Assembly (NCBI GenBank): GCA_037349105.1
Contig: JAYJMM010000106.1
Coordinates: 2,170,001 to 2,234,000, forward strand
Reading direction: 5' to 3'
DNA length: 64,000 nt
From: Limnomonas spitsbergensis
Taxonomy: Eukaryota; Chlorophyta; Chlorophyceae; Chlamydomonadales
The translations under genes were made by a program, and so were the position numbers. Numbering within the stretch: the stretch's first letter is position 1; each line of letters starts with the position of its first letter. This document shows, piece by piece, positions 32,501 to 47,500 of this stretch. The notes below the pieces were generated by a model. It saw only the letters and a program-made list of their open reading frames with translations, had not been told where the DNA came from and made no database searches.

Positions 32501-35500
32501 TCTGAACCCCAGCCCCTTCACCCCAAACCCTTACTCTGAGCCTGTCACAATTATTCATGCAGGTGGCATTGGGAGCATTGCAGTGCTGGCAGTGCTCTCA
32601 GAGGTGGGCGGGGTACCCCTAACCACTGCAGCCTAATCCCCCCAACCCTAAACCCTGAACCCTGCACATTTCAGCGCTGACTATGTTCTCTGAGGTCGGT
32701 GGGGTACCCCTAACTACTCAACCCTAATCCCCCCAACCCCAACCCCTAACATATACCCCTAACCACTAAACCCTAATCCTCCCAACCCCAACCCCCAACA
32801 TATACCCCTAACCACTAAACCCTAATCTCCCCAACCCCAACCCCAACCCCTGGCCCTGATTCCGACGTCATTATTTCTTTCATCCAGTCGGCCGTTGCAG
32901 CAGGGAATATTGCAGTGCTGGCATTGCTCTCCGAGGTGGGCGGGGTACCCGCTGCTGCCACCGCTGCCGCTGCGTCCTCAGACAAGTCCGCTTCTCTCCT
33001 GAAGGTTTCCTCTTTGGACCTCTACGACAGTCTCAGGGCAGCGCTGCTCTCCGGAAGCTTGGCTGCAGCCACGCTGGCCATACATGTGGTGGCTGCTGCG
33101 GGGCTGGACCTCAACCACTTGTACCGCTCAGAAGTCTTCCCCAGCTGCCCGCTGCACCTGGTCTGCAGGTACTTATTTAAATATTTAAATTATTTGATTA
33201 AATTATTGACTGGCACCGTCTATTTTTATTTCTTTTTTACATCTTAATATGTACCGTAGTTATAATCCTAAACCCTACACCCTAAACCCTACTACCCTAC
33301 ACCCCTTCTGGATTCATAATGACCTAAAACCCTTAAATTTCGCTAAAATCCCTCAACCCATCACTAAACCCATCACCCTGAACCCCTAATCATTCATAAG
33401 AAACATAGTGCACCTGGCGGCTTCCTTTCTTTAACTTAATGTTTACCCAAGTTGAACTGAATGTTCACTGAAGTTGAACTAAACGTTTACTTAAGATAGG
33501 AACCCACCTGGTGCACTGGGAAGGCTAGCATGCTCTGCAAGCACATTCTTACTTCTGTAATGGCGTGGCCTGTCTTGGCTCTGGCCCTCATACCTCCAGA
33601 TGTACAGAGCACCCGTGCAATGGATTCACCCTTCCACACCTTTGTACCAAATGGAGTGTGGACTGGGGAAGTGTGGACCCTGCCCTGGCCCACCTGACCA
33701 ACAGGATGTTGCTACCGGAACATCCTTCCCTTGAAGATGGCCATCCATTGCCCCACTGTGGGATTGTGCTAAAACTGCATTCTGAACCCTAATACCAATG
33801 CCTGAAACAAACCTAAACCCCAATCCCACCATTCCAAAAAAATCTCCATAACCTCCACGCCCCCACTTTCATACCCCCCGCACCCTCCCACCACCACATG
33901 ATTACCTCCCATAGTCTCCCTTCCGCCATCACACATGTACAGCATTTCTGTTCCATGACTTAGCCACAAGTCAGCTGCACTCCGGCCGCTTGCCGGAAGC
34001 CCTTTTTGCGGCCAGCCTTGCTGCTTTGGTCACCAGTTGCAGGCCGGTCCAAGTTTGGTCCCAATTTGGCCTATGACGGCTGCTGGGCAGCCTGTTGAAG
34101 TCATGCTTGTAGCCGCGGACTTGTAAAATGTAACATTGCACATATGCCCCTCGCACAGCCCCGATATCACAAAACCCCCTACCCCGTACCTCCCGGCCAC
34201 CACCTTCCTACCCCCCTAAACCTTAACCCTGACCCCCCAGGCGTAAAAATATTATGATAGCTCCAGCCATGATCCAGGCACTGATCTCCAGCGGGGCGAG
34301 CGTCGATAGCTTGGACGCCCAAGGCCGCACACCCCTGCACATGGCGGTATCTTTCGGCCACATTCCAATTGTGAGGTTGCATGGTGGTTGCATGGTGGTT
34401 GCATGGCGGTTGCATGGTGGTGGCTGCAAGATGGCTTTACGTGGGGATGGCTGGATATTTTCCCCTGCTCTCAACTCATCCTTGTGCTCCCTGTTTTGCC
34501 AACAGCCTGTGCACTGTCCACAATTATTGTTCTTTGTCAGTTGGTGCCCACCAGTCCTCTCTTAAAATGCGCAGCTAACACAGGTTGGGGTCCAGGGTTG
34601 CGTGCTTCGCCAACTGCACCAGTGCTTTAGAGTTCACGCAATTGCTAACGGCATGACTTGCGACTCCTCGCAGGTGGTGTCCCTGCTGGGCCATGGCGCA
34701 TCCCTCAACATGCAGGACTGCCGCGGAGACACCGCTCTCATGGGCATAACGCACAACACGAAGGGGTGCTCTGTGCGCCTCTTGAAGCTGCTCCTAGATG
34801 GCGGTGCCGACGTCGACGTGCGCAACAAGGCCGGCTACACGCCGTCCATGATCGCCGCGTCGCACGGCGACCTGCTTCAGCTCCAGGGCCTGCACAGGGC
34901 GCGTGCGGACCTGATGTCCCCGCGGGGACTCAAGGGTGAGTCGGTGCTCTCGCTGGCTGCTGCCGGAAGTCACTCTGCAGTAGCTGCATGGCTTCTGAGC
35001 CCCGCTGCTAAGCGCCTCCAGCAGCCGGGAGCCGGTGCGTCGGCAGTAGCCGCCGACGTCCCCCCCCTCATCAGCAACGCTGCCGCAGCCAGGCTGCTGC
35101 TTCAGGACAAGAACAGCGACGGACGGACGGCGATGGACGCGGCCGTGGATGCTGGCAATATAGAGGTGTGCCGCGTGCTGCTGGAGTCACCGGCCAGCCA
35201 GCTGGCCACTACCAGCATCCCCGTCCACTACAAGACGGCGGCGGCTGCATCAGCGCCAGCCGTGTCAGATCCAATCAGATCCGGCCAGATCCGAACCGGT
35301 TCAGATCTACTACCAGCTGCTGCTGCTGCTGCTACTGGAAAGGCTTTGGTGGAGTTATCTAGCCTACATGCATTCCCGAAAGGCGAGGGAGCTGAGCATG
35401 GCGACGCTGCCAGTGGCGCATCTCCCCTGGCTGCCCATGCTGCTGCTGCCGCTGTTGCAGGCTCCCCCACCATATCAGCTCGAGGAACACCAGAGCCACC

Positions 35501-38500
35501 AGCAGAAGGACAGCTCCGACCGCAGCCGAAACCAAAGCCGAAGCCGCCGCAGCTGCGGTTCGTGGACTCCGTGGATGGCTTTGGCGCGAGCCTGCTGATG
35601 CGGGCGGTGGCACGGCGGCGTAGCCTGCCGCTTGTGGAGCTGTTCCTGAAGCACGAGGCCGACGTAAACTACCGCACACCCGAGGGCATGACAGCGCTGC
35701 ACTATGCAGTGCAGCATCGCAAACCCCAGGTGTGAGGGTGTCCCTTAACCCTTAACCCTAAACCCTAAACCCTAAACCCTAAACCCTAAACCCTGAACCC
35801 TCAACTCTTAAACCTAAACCCCTTAACCCTTAACCCTCATGTACCATCAGACACGGGGGAGTTTCCGCCAAAACCCTGAAGCCGCAAGCCTTAACCCCCA
35901 ACCCTTAACCCTCCATCCCAGAAATGAGCCACATAGGTGGTTAGCACGTTCTGTTTCATTTGACTGGCAGGTTTTGATCCCTGTTACGGGTGGTGTTAGG
36001 GAGTGGGCCTGGCGGGAATATACCACAGCACCTGCTTCTCAGGAAGCGCGTCCATGCCGCCTCCATCACCCCTCACCACGGGAATCATCAAGATCATGCA
36101 AGCCATTCAAGTTAGGTCACTCATTCCAGCTCGTGCCACTTATGCCAGCTCATCAAGCCAGCTCATCCAACTCACGCCACTCATGCCAGCTCATCAAGCC
36201 AGCTCATCCAACTCATGCCACTTATGCCAGCTCATATGCCACTCATGCCAGCTCATCAAGCCAGCTCATCCAACTCATGCCACTCATACCAGCTCATAAT
36301 GCCGGCTCATCCAACTCATGTCACTTATGCCAGCTCACCAAGCCAGCTCATCCAACTCATGTCACTTATGCCAGCTCACCAAGCCAGCTCATCCAACTCA
36401 TGCCACTCATACCAGCTCATAATGCCGGCTCATCCAACTCATGTCACTTATGCCAGCTCACCAAGCCAGCTCATCCAACTCATGTCACTTATGCCAGCTC
36501 ACCAAGCCAGCTCATCCAACTCATGCCACTCATGCCAGCTCGCCAAGCCAGCTCATCCAATTCATGCCACTTATGACAGCTCGTCCAACTCATGCCACTC
36601 ATACCAGCTCATGCCACTTACAGTGATCTCGCCCATGCAGATTGTCAGTGCGCTCCTAGCCGCAGGCGCCCACGTGGATGCAATCCACCAAGGCATCGGC
36701 CTCACACCCTTGCACATGGCGGCAGGGCAATGCTACTTCATCCCAAGCGAGGAGAAGGAAGCAGCAGCACAGGTCTTAGGCAAAGATCTGGAGGGCAGCC
36801 ATGTTAAAGATGCCTCTGAACAAGAGTCGGACGAGTCAGACGACAACGGCATGGACCAGGATAAGAGAAACGAGAGGGTGCTTGGCATGCTGAAGGACGT
36901 GCACATGGACAGGAGCCCGGTGACGGCGACCGTGCTGCTGCTGCTGCGGGCGGGCGCTGACGTCATGGCGCGGTCCAATAAGGGCTCCACTGCTTTCGAG
37001 ATCAGGTGAGACCCTTAACCCTAGAGCCTTAACCCTTGAACCTTAAACCTTAACCCTAAACCCTTAGCCCTGCGGGTGGGCGCAAACGTCATGGCGCTCT
37101 CCAAGAAGGGCTCCACTGCTTTCAATATTAGGTGATATCCTAAGCCCTATAACCTTAACACTTAACCCTAAGTGCTTAACCTCAGAACACGCAACCCACC
37201 CAACCCACCCAACCCACCCAAACCACCCACCCAACCCACCCAACCCACCCAACCCAACCCAACCCAACCCAACCCAACCCGACCCGACCCGACCCAACCC
37301 AACCCAACCCACCCAACCCAACCCAACCCAACCAACCCAACCCAACCCAGCCCAACCCAACCCATCTCAGGAAACGGACGAATATGAAGGACGTTGTGAC
37401 CCAGCTTCTTGACCATGCCATGTCGGGCTTCCAGAGCGCTGCGGAACGCGGCGACATTGCGTTCATGAAAGAGATTGTCAGCCGGAAGGACGGCTTCATC
37501 AGCGTCAACCAGTGCAACGCACGCGGATGCAGCGCGCTACACACGGTACTGGGGGGGTATGCGCTGGTCATGTGCGATATGGGCTGTTGCGCTGTGCTGT
37601 AATTGTCATACGTCATGCAGTAGGTGTTATGCGTTATGCAGTACGTGTTACGCGTTATGCAGTTCGTGTTAGGCGTTATGCAGTACGTGTTAGGCGTTAT
37701 GCAGTACGTGTTAGGCGTTATGCAGTACGTGTTATACGTTATGCAGTACGTGTTATGCGTTATGCACTACGTGTTATGCGTTATGTAGTACGTGTTATAC
37801 GTTGTGCAGTACGCAACAGTGTTATGCGCTATGGGGTGGCGCTGTGCCTTACATGGCAGTATACTACGGTACGCGGTATAAGGTAGTAGTTTTCCTTGTT
37901 ATGGGGCTGTACAGTGTGTCTTAGGGCGGTACGGGGTTGTACAGTGCGACATGGGGCGGTACTGGGTTGTGCAGTGCGACATGGGGCAGTACCGGGTGAA
38001 CTTTGTGGCATGGGGCCGTATGGGGCAGTACAATGCAACATGTCGCGGTACAGGGCTGTACAGTGTGGTATGGGGCGGTACGGGGCTGTACAATGCGACA
38101 TGAGGCAGCACGGGGTTGAACTTTGTGGCATGGGGCAGTACGGGGGGGTACAATGCGACATGAGGCGGTGCAGGGCTGTACAGTGCGGCATGGGGCGGTA
38201 CGGGGCTGTGCAGTGCGACATGGAGCGGTGCAGGGCTGCACAGTGCAGCATGGGGCGGTACGGGGCTGTACAGTGCGACATGGGGCGGTACGGGGTTGTA
38301 CAGTGCAACATGGGGCGGTACGGGGCTGTACAGTGCGGCATGGGGCGGTACGGGGTTGTGCAGTGCGGCATGGGGCGGCACAGGGTTGAACTTTGTGACA
38401 TGGGGCTGTACGGGGCGGTATAGTGCAACATGGGGCTGTACAGTGCGGCATGGGGCGGTATGGGGCAGGGCAAAGAACCACTCAAAAGTCCCCTGGGCCT

Positions 38501-41500
38501 CCTCCCTGCCACTGAACACGGCCAGGCATCGGCTGCGGGGCGCACGGACGTGGTCCAGTGGATGATCGAGCATTTCGGAGTGGAGGTTGACGTGAACCTG
38601 CGGGACCTGTCGCGGAGCCGTACCGCCCTGCATGAGGCCGCGGAGAAAGGACACCCTGAGGTGCTGGCGATGCTCCTAGGCGCGGGAGCTGACCCGGAGG
38701 CCGTGGATAAGGAGCGGTTCACGCCGCTGCTGCTTGCCGCGGGCGGAAACAAGGTGGACTGCGTCACGTTGATCATCCAGGTGGGCTGGCAGGACCTAGT
38801 GCGAACCGACATTTAAAAAGAAACCGACATTCAAAAAGGAAAGGAACCAGCATTCAAAAAGAAAAGATACTGACATTCAGGAAACGCAAGCTGCCGCAGT
38901 CTAACAAGGGATTAGGGCTTAGGGCCTATACCCTTAACCCAAACCCTTAACCCTTACACAGGAAACGCAAGCCGCAGTAGCCTAACAAGGGATTAGGGCT
39001 TAGGGCCTTTACCCTTAACCCCAACCCTTGACTCTTACACAGGAAACGCAAGCCGCCGTAGCCTAACAAGGGATTAGGGTTTAGGGCCTTTACCCTCAAC
39101 CCAAAACCTTAACCCTTAAACAGGAAACGCAAGCCGCCGTAGCCTAACAAGGGATTAGGGCTCAGGGCCTTTACCCTTAACCCAAACCCTTAACCCTTAC
39201 ACAAGAAACGCAAGCCGCCGTAGCCTTACAAGGGATTAGGGCTCAGGGCCTTTACCCTTAACCCAAACCCTTGACTCTTACACAGGAAACGCAAGCCGCC
39301 GTAGCCTAACAAGGAATTAGATCTTAGGGCTTTTACCCTTAACCCAAATCCTTAACCCTTACACAGGAAACACAAGCCGCCGTAGCCTAACTAGCTAGCC
39401 ATTGCTTCTGCTGGATGGTGGTTGTGCGGATGTGGCTATGACACGGATGTGTATGTTCCCCTAACTTTCCGGGGGGGGGGGTAGATTTTGGTGACCTACA
39501 CCCTAAACCCTATTCCCTTAACTTCCCTGAGGTGTTTAGGGTTAAATGACTTGAAATATAAACCCAGTTTTTTTACCTCTCCTGGAGGTTGAGGCGTAGC
39601 CTTATGCTGTTCTGTCAGGTCAAAGTTATGCAGGGCTGGCCGAAACGATACGCATGCAAGTAGGCTATTCTTACCGCAACAGTCATTTGGAACACATCAT
39701 TTATGATTTCAAAATTGCTGCCGCTGCTGGCTCAGGGTTGGCATTGGGGTATGGAATTACAATTTCCAAATGGCTGCAGCTACTGGCTCACAGGTTTACA
39801 AGGTGGTATTGGCCATATGTCATACCAGCCCGGACTGGGCACCCCTCAGCCGAACAGAAGCAGCTTTTCCCCCGGCTGAAGAAGCTGCCCCGCAGCTGCC
39901 AGCGGCCCGCTTGGACCAAACCTGGACAGGCCTACGACTAGTGACCTAAGTGACATGGCTTGCCGCAATCAAGGCCTCAGGCAATAGGCTGGAGTGTAGC
40001 TGACATGCAGCTGAGACATGAAAAATATACATTGAAAATAAGCCCTGCCTCATGAGACCGCCCTGCCCCACACATATTGGACATCAGCCCTGCCCCACAC
40101 ATATTGGACATCAGCCCTGCTCCACACATATTGGACATCAGCCCTGCCCCACACATATTGGACATCAGCCCTGCTCCACACATATTGGACATCAGCCCTG
40201 CCCCACACATATTGGACATCAGCCCTGCACCACACATATTGGACATCAGCCCTGCACCACACATATTGGACATCAGCCCTGCACCACACATATTGGACAT
40301 CAGCCCTGCACCACACATATTGGACATCAGCCCTGCCCCACACATATTGGACATCAGCCCTGCCCCACACATATTGGACATCAGCCCTGCTTCACACATA
40401 TTGGACATCAGCCCTGCCCCACACATGTTTGACATCAGCCCTGCTCCACACATATTGGACATCAGCCCTGCTCCACACATATTGGACATCAGCCCTGCAC
40501 CACACATATTGGACATCAGCCCTGCACCACACATATTGGACATCAGCCCTGCTCCACACATATTGGACATCAGCCCTGCCCCACACATATTGGACATCAG
40601 CCCTGCCCCACACATGTTGGACATCAGCCCTGCTCCACACATATTGGACATCAGCCCTGCTCCACACATATTGGACATCAGCCCTGCCCCACACATATTG
40701 GACATCAGCCCTGCCCCACACATATTGGACATCAGCCCTGCCCCACACATATTGGACATCAGCCCTGCTCCACACATATTGGACATCAGCCCTGCCCCAC
40801 ACATATTGGACATCAGCCCTGCTCCACACATATTGGACATCAGCCCTGCCCCACACATATTGGACATCAGCCCTGCACCACACATATTGGACATCAGCCC
40901 TGCACCACACATATTGGACATCAGCCCTGCACCACACATATTGGACATCAGTCCTGCACCACACATATTGGACATCAGCCCTGCCCCACACATATTGGAC
41001 ATCAGCCCTGCCCCACACATATTGGACATCAGCCCTGCTTCACACATATTGGACATCAGCCCTGCCCCACACATGTTTGACATCAGCCCTGCTCCACACA
41101 TATTGGACATCAGCCCTGCTCCACACATATTGGACATCAGCCCTGCACCACACATATTGGACATCAGCCCTGCACCACACATATTGGACATCAGCCCTGC
41201 TCCACACATATTGGACATCAGCCCTGCCCCACACATATTGGACATCAGCCCTGCCCCACACATGTTGGACATCAGCCCTGCTCCACACATATTGGACATC
41301 AGCCCTGCTCCACACATATTGGACATCAGCCCTGCCCCACACATATTGGACATCAGCCCTGCACCACACATATTGGACATCAGCCCTGCCCCACACATAT
41401 TGGACATCAGCCCTGCTCCACACATATTGGACGTCAGCCCTGCCCCACACATATTGGACATCAGCCCTGCACCACACATATTGGACATCAGCCCTGCCCC

Positions 41501-44500
41501 ACACATATTGGACATCAGCCCTGCCCCACACATGTTGGACATCAGCCCTGCTCCACACATATTGGACATCAGCCCTGCCCCACACATATTGGACATCAGC
41601 CCTGCCCAACACATATTGGACATCAGCCCTGCCCCACACATATTGGACATCAGCCCTGCTTCACACATATTGGACATCAGCCCTGCCTGCCCCACACATG
41701 TTGGACATCAGCCCTGCTTCACACATATTGGACATCAGCCCTGCCCCACACATGTTGGACATCAGCCCTGCTCCACACATATTGGACATCAGCCCTGCCC
41801 CACACATATTGGACATCAGCCCTGCCCCACACATGTTGGACATCAGCCCTGCTCCACACATATTGGACATCAGCCCTGCCCCACACATATTGGACATCAG
41901 CCCTGCCCAACACATATTGGACATCAGCCCTGCCCCACACATATTGGACATCAGCCCTGCTTCACACATATTGGACATCAGCCCTGCCTGCCCCACACAT
42001 GTTGGACATCAGCCCTGCTTCACACATATTGGACATCAGCCCTGCCCCACACATGTTGGACATCAGCCCTGCTCCACACATATTGGACATCAGCCCTGCC
42101 CCACACATATTGGACATCAGCCCTGCCCAACACATATTGGACATCAGCCCCGCCCCACACATATTGGACATCAGCCCTGCTTCACACATATTGGACATCA
42201 GCCCTGCCCCACACATATTGGACATCAGCCCTGCTTCACACATATTGGACATCAGCCCTGCCCCACACATATTGGACATCAGCCCTGCCCCACACATATT
42301 GGACATCAGCCCTGCACCACACATATTGGACATCAGCCCTGCCCCACACATATTGGACATCAGCCCTGCCCAACACATATTGGACATCAGCCCTGCCCAA
42401 CACATATTGGACATCAGCCCCGCCCCACACATATTGGACATCAGCCCTGCTTCACACATATTGGACATCAGCCCTGCCCCACACATATTGGACATCAGCC
42501 CTGCTTCACACATATTGGACATCAGCCCTGCCCCACACATATTGGACATCAGCCCTGCCCCACACATATTGGACGTCAGCCCTGCTCCACACATATTGGA
42601 CATCAGCCCTGCACCACACATATTGGACATCAGCCCTGCCCCACACATATTGGACATCAGCCCTGCTCCACACATATTGGACATCAGCCCTGCCCCACAC
42701 ATATTGGACATCAGCCCTGCACCACACATATTGGACGTCAGCCCTGCTCCACACATATTGGACATCAGCCCTGCTCCACACATATTGGACATCAGCCCTG
42801 CCCCACACATATTGGACATCAGCCCTGCACCACACATATTGGACAGCAGCCCTGCCCCACACATATTGGACATCAGCCCTGCACCACACATATTGGACAT
42901 CAGCCCTGCCCCACACATATTGGACATCAGCCCTGCCCCACACATATTGGACATCAGCCCTGCTTCACACATATTGGACATCAGCCCTGCCTGCCCCACA
43001 CATATTGGACGTCAGCCCTGCTCCACACATATTGGACATCAGCCCTGCACCACACATATTGGACATCAGCCCTGCCCCACACATATTGGACATCAGCCCT
43101 GCTCCACACATATTGGACATCAGCCCTGCCCCACACATATTGGACATCAGCCCTGCCCCACACATATTGGACATCAGCCCTGCACCAGACATATTGGACA
43201 TCAGCCCTGCACCACACATATTGGACATCAGCCCTGCTCCACACATATTGGACATCAGCCCTGCCCCACACATATTGGACATCAGCCCTGCCCCACACAT
43301 GTTGGACATCAGCCCTGCTCCACACATATTGGACATCAGCCCTGCTCCACACATATTGGACATCAGCCCTGCCCCACACATATTGGACATCAGCCCTGCA
43401 CCACACATATTGGACATCAGCCCTGCCCCACACATATTGGACATCAGCCCTGCTCCACACATATTGGACGTCAGCCCTGCCCCACACATATTGGACATCA
43501 GCCCTGCACCACACATATTGGACATCAGCCCTGCCCCACACATATTGGACATCAGCCCTGCCCCACACATGTTGGACATCAGCCCTGCTCCACACATATT
43601 GGACATCAGCCCTGCCCCACACATATTGGACATCAGCCCTGCCCAACACATATTGGACATCAGCCCTGCCCCACACATATTGGACATCAGCCCTGCTTCA
43701 CACATATTGGACATCAGCCCTGCCTGCCCCACACATGTTGGACATCAGCCCTGCTTCACACATATTGGACATCAGCCCTGCCCCACACATGTTGGACATC
43801 AGCCCTGCTCCACACATATTGGACATCAGCCCTGCCCCACACATATTGGACATCAGCCCTGCCCCACACATGTTGGACATCAGCCCTGCTCCACACATAT
43901 TGGACATCAGCCCTGCCCCACACATATTGGACATCAGCCCTGCCCAACACATATTGGACATCAGCCCTGCCCCACACATATTGGACATCAGCCCTGCTTC
44001 ACACATATTGGACATCAGCCCTGCCTGCCCCACACATGTTGGACATCAGCCCTGCTTCACACATATTGGACATCAGCCCTGCCCCACACATGTTGGACAT
44101 CAGCCCTGCTCCACACATATTGGACATCAGCCCTGCCCCACACATATTGGACATCAGCCCTGCCCAACACATATTGGACATCAGCCCCGCCCCACACATA
44201 TTGGACATCAGCCCTGCTTCACACATATTGGACATCAGCCCTGCCCCACACATATTGGACATCAGCCCTGCTTCACACATATTGGACATCAGCCCTGCCC
44301 CACACATATTGGACATCAGCCCTGCCCCACACATATTGGACATCAGCCCTGCACCACACATATTGGACATCAGCCCTGCTCCACACATATTGGACATCAG
44401 CCCTGCTCCACACATATTGGACATCAGCCCTGCTTCACACATATTGGACATCAGCCCTGCACCACACATATTGGACATCAGCCCTGCTTCACACATATTG

Positions 44501-47500
44501 GACATCAGCCCTGCACCACACATATTGGACATCAGCCCTGCCCAACACATATTGGACATCAGCCCTGCTCCACACATATTGGACATCAGCCCTGCCCCAC
44601 ACATATTGGACATCAGCCCTGCCCCACACATATTGGACATCAGCCCTGCTCCACACATATTGGACATCAGCCCTGCTCCACACATATTGGACATCAGCCC
44701 TGCCCCACACATATTGGACATCAGCCCTGCTTCACACATATTGGACATCAGCCCTGCCCCACACATATTGGACATCAGCCCTGCCCCACACATATTGGAC
44801 ATCAGCCCTGCCCCACACATATTGGACATCAGCCCTGCACCACACATATTGGACATCAGCCCTGCCCCACACATATTGGACATCAGCCCTGCCCCACACA
44901 TATTGGACAACAGCCTTGCCCCACACATATTGGACATCAGCCCTGCTCCACACATATTGGACATCAGCCCTGCCCCACACATATTGGACATCAGCCCTGC
45001 TCCACACATATTGGACATCAGCCCTGCTCCACACATATTGGACATCAGCCCTGCTCCACACATATTGGACATCAGCCCTGCACCACACATATTGTTTTGG
45101 TGTGGCTATAGGATGTCAAGCGAGCGCCTCTCCAGCTGCTTGCACCCGCAGTTTTTTTTTCTGGGGGGCACTCCCGCTGCATGGAATGGCCAGTGATTCT
45201 CTTACGAAAGAAAGAAAGCTACGCCCCGTGAGAGTTCAGGAAACAGCGCCGCCTGGGCCAAAGCCACATCTGAGCCGTTACCGTTGATTCTTTTAGTCGA
45301 TACTGGGCGCGACTTGTACTGAAGCATGGTATTGAGCTATTACCGGCTGTTGAGTCAAAGTGCATTCACCGCTGAGGACAAAAAACAATATGAAAACTGC
45401 GTAACATGCATGAGGATCTGCATTTTTGAGCCTGCAACGTGCCTCAGGGGAATTCCAGTACAGTACAGTACACAAAAATGGAATACCAAAAGCACTGAAA
45501 TAATCACCAGGAATGGCCAGCGAGCTCTCATCACTGAATGGGAGTTTGCATGATGCCCTAGGGTGGGGGTTAAGGGTTTGAACCCTACCTGTAAATCTCA
45601 CCACTATTTTCTGATCCTCAGGCTGCCTGCGAGGCTGCAAAGCTCTTCCCGGTGCTGAGGCATGCCCTCCCCAACGGCGACAACGTTCTGCACATTGCGG
45701 CCATGAAGGGCTTCAGCAACCTGCTGCAACTGCTGATCCCTCGGTTCACCTCTTCAGACGAGCGGCTGCAGGTGAGGCCGGCAGCCCCTGTAGCAGTTTC
45801 ATCCAGTTTCATGCAGTTTCATGCAGTGCTGTGCCGAGTACGGTCTTACGGTGGAGCACCATATGGACTGAAAGGACCGTGGCTGAGTGGCTGAGTGGCT
45901 AAATTATGGAGCTGAGTTTCAGTCACATTAATTTCAAGGCAGGCTCAGCTACTTTTACCGATAAGGGGGCGGAATCACGCATACAATTTCTGAATTACGG
46001 CACAATTGCGCAATGCACGTCTTATTGCACATCAGAATAGCTGGAGCAGGCTGCTGGGCAGGAGGGATTCTTTTAGTGCCATTCCGAATTGCTTTTGGTT
46101 ACCAGAAACAGCGAGATGTGACGGAGTTCTCTGTGAAGAGCGCGCCGCAGGCGCCAAAATGTTCCCAATCCTGGATTCGTCAATTTTCGTTACCGCGCTA
46201 CTGAACCTCGGCTTTGCCAAATTTACTGTTTGGTTACCACTTTGGTAACCAGTAAAAGAATCCCTGCTGCGTGGCCGCCACTGGGCTGATGCAAAACTCT
46301 CTTTGACTGGCCACTAGCCCCTTGCAGGAATACATTTGAAGCACTCTAAATGATGTCCACTGGCCTGCAGAGGAAACGGTCGGCTTGCCCTGAAATGTGT
46401 CCCACACTGTCAAGCTTGATGTGCTGCTAGGCCCTACCTCCTGGCCATTAGCCACGAGTCTCACAAACACATTTGAAGCTCCCTAAATGTTGTCCACTGG
46501 CCTGCAGAGGGACCGGTAGATGAACCCTGAAATGTATTGAATCAATCATACTGCCGCATTCGAGGTTGGCCTAGTTTAGGGTTAAAAGGGTTGAGGGTCT
46601 AAAACCTAAATCCTTAACCCAAAATGATATGCACTGTTGCACTGGGCTGCAGGTTAACAGGTAGATTCGAGCCTGCAATGTATTGAATCGATCATACCGC
46701 AGCATTCGAGGTTGGCCTTCATGGCATAGGAAGGAAGGAAGGAAGCAAGGAGGGCTTATATGTGGGTTGATCATTGGTTATCCACGCAAACACAGGGTCC
46801 GTCCGCATCGTTTGCTGTTTCGAGTGTGATGGCTAGACCTGGCTAGACCTTCTTTTATTTATTTATTTCTTTCTTTATTTTCTTTCTTTATTTCTCTCCC
46901 TAAACCTGGCATGACATAGCTTCCTTACTTTACTTATGTAGTGCCTGAACCTGTTTACGGGCACATGTCCCATGCATCAAATGTGATGCTCTGTTGGACT
47001 GTAAAAAATTCACAGCTTCTTTACGTAACTTATATTTACATATTTCTTTACTGCCTGCCCTCTCTTCAAGTGGCTGCTGGAAGGATTCCGAGTTGCTGAA
47101 GGAGCACTTGTCTTACCAACATGGCGATCATGATTCTCTTACGAATCCCTCACCCCCAAACAAGGTTAATTATCAGAGAAGGCGACTCCTGCCTCACTAC
47201 CGCAGCTTCCTTGCATTGCTATTTACTCAATTATTTACTGCCTGGCCCTTTCCCAAATGCTTCTGGGATGATTCATAATTGCTTGAGGAACACTCCTCCC
47301 TGCCCACCACTGCACCTCCCCACAGCCCACCACTGCACCTCCACACAGCCCACCATTGCACCGCCACACAGCCCACCACTGCACCTCCCTACAGCCCACC
47401 ACTGCACCTCCCCACAGCCCACCACTGCACCTCCTCACAGCCCACCACTGCACCTCCCCACAGCCCACCACTGCACCTCCCCACAGCCCACCACTGCACG

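Noticed and set aside
35754..35845. Chromosome end (telomere)
   Set aside because: Only about six perfect CCCTAAA units, embedded in an intron with coding exons on both sides.
37829..38812. 327-codon minus-strand frame
   Set aside because: It is antisense to ankyrin exon 10 and to the 30-bp repeat; the plus-strand exon has a clear ankyrin match.
40045..45094. CRISPR array
   Set aside because: Units are directly tandem with no unique spacers, in a eukaryotic intron.
40077..45287. Open frames of 1,736, 1,560, 1,065 and 572 codons across the 27-bp satellite
   Set aside because: The unit length is a multiple of three and lacks stops in five frames; composition is purely repetitive and it lies between ankyrin exons 10 and 11.
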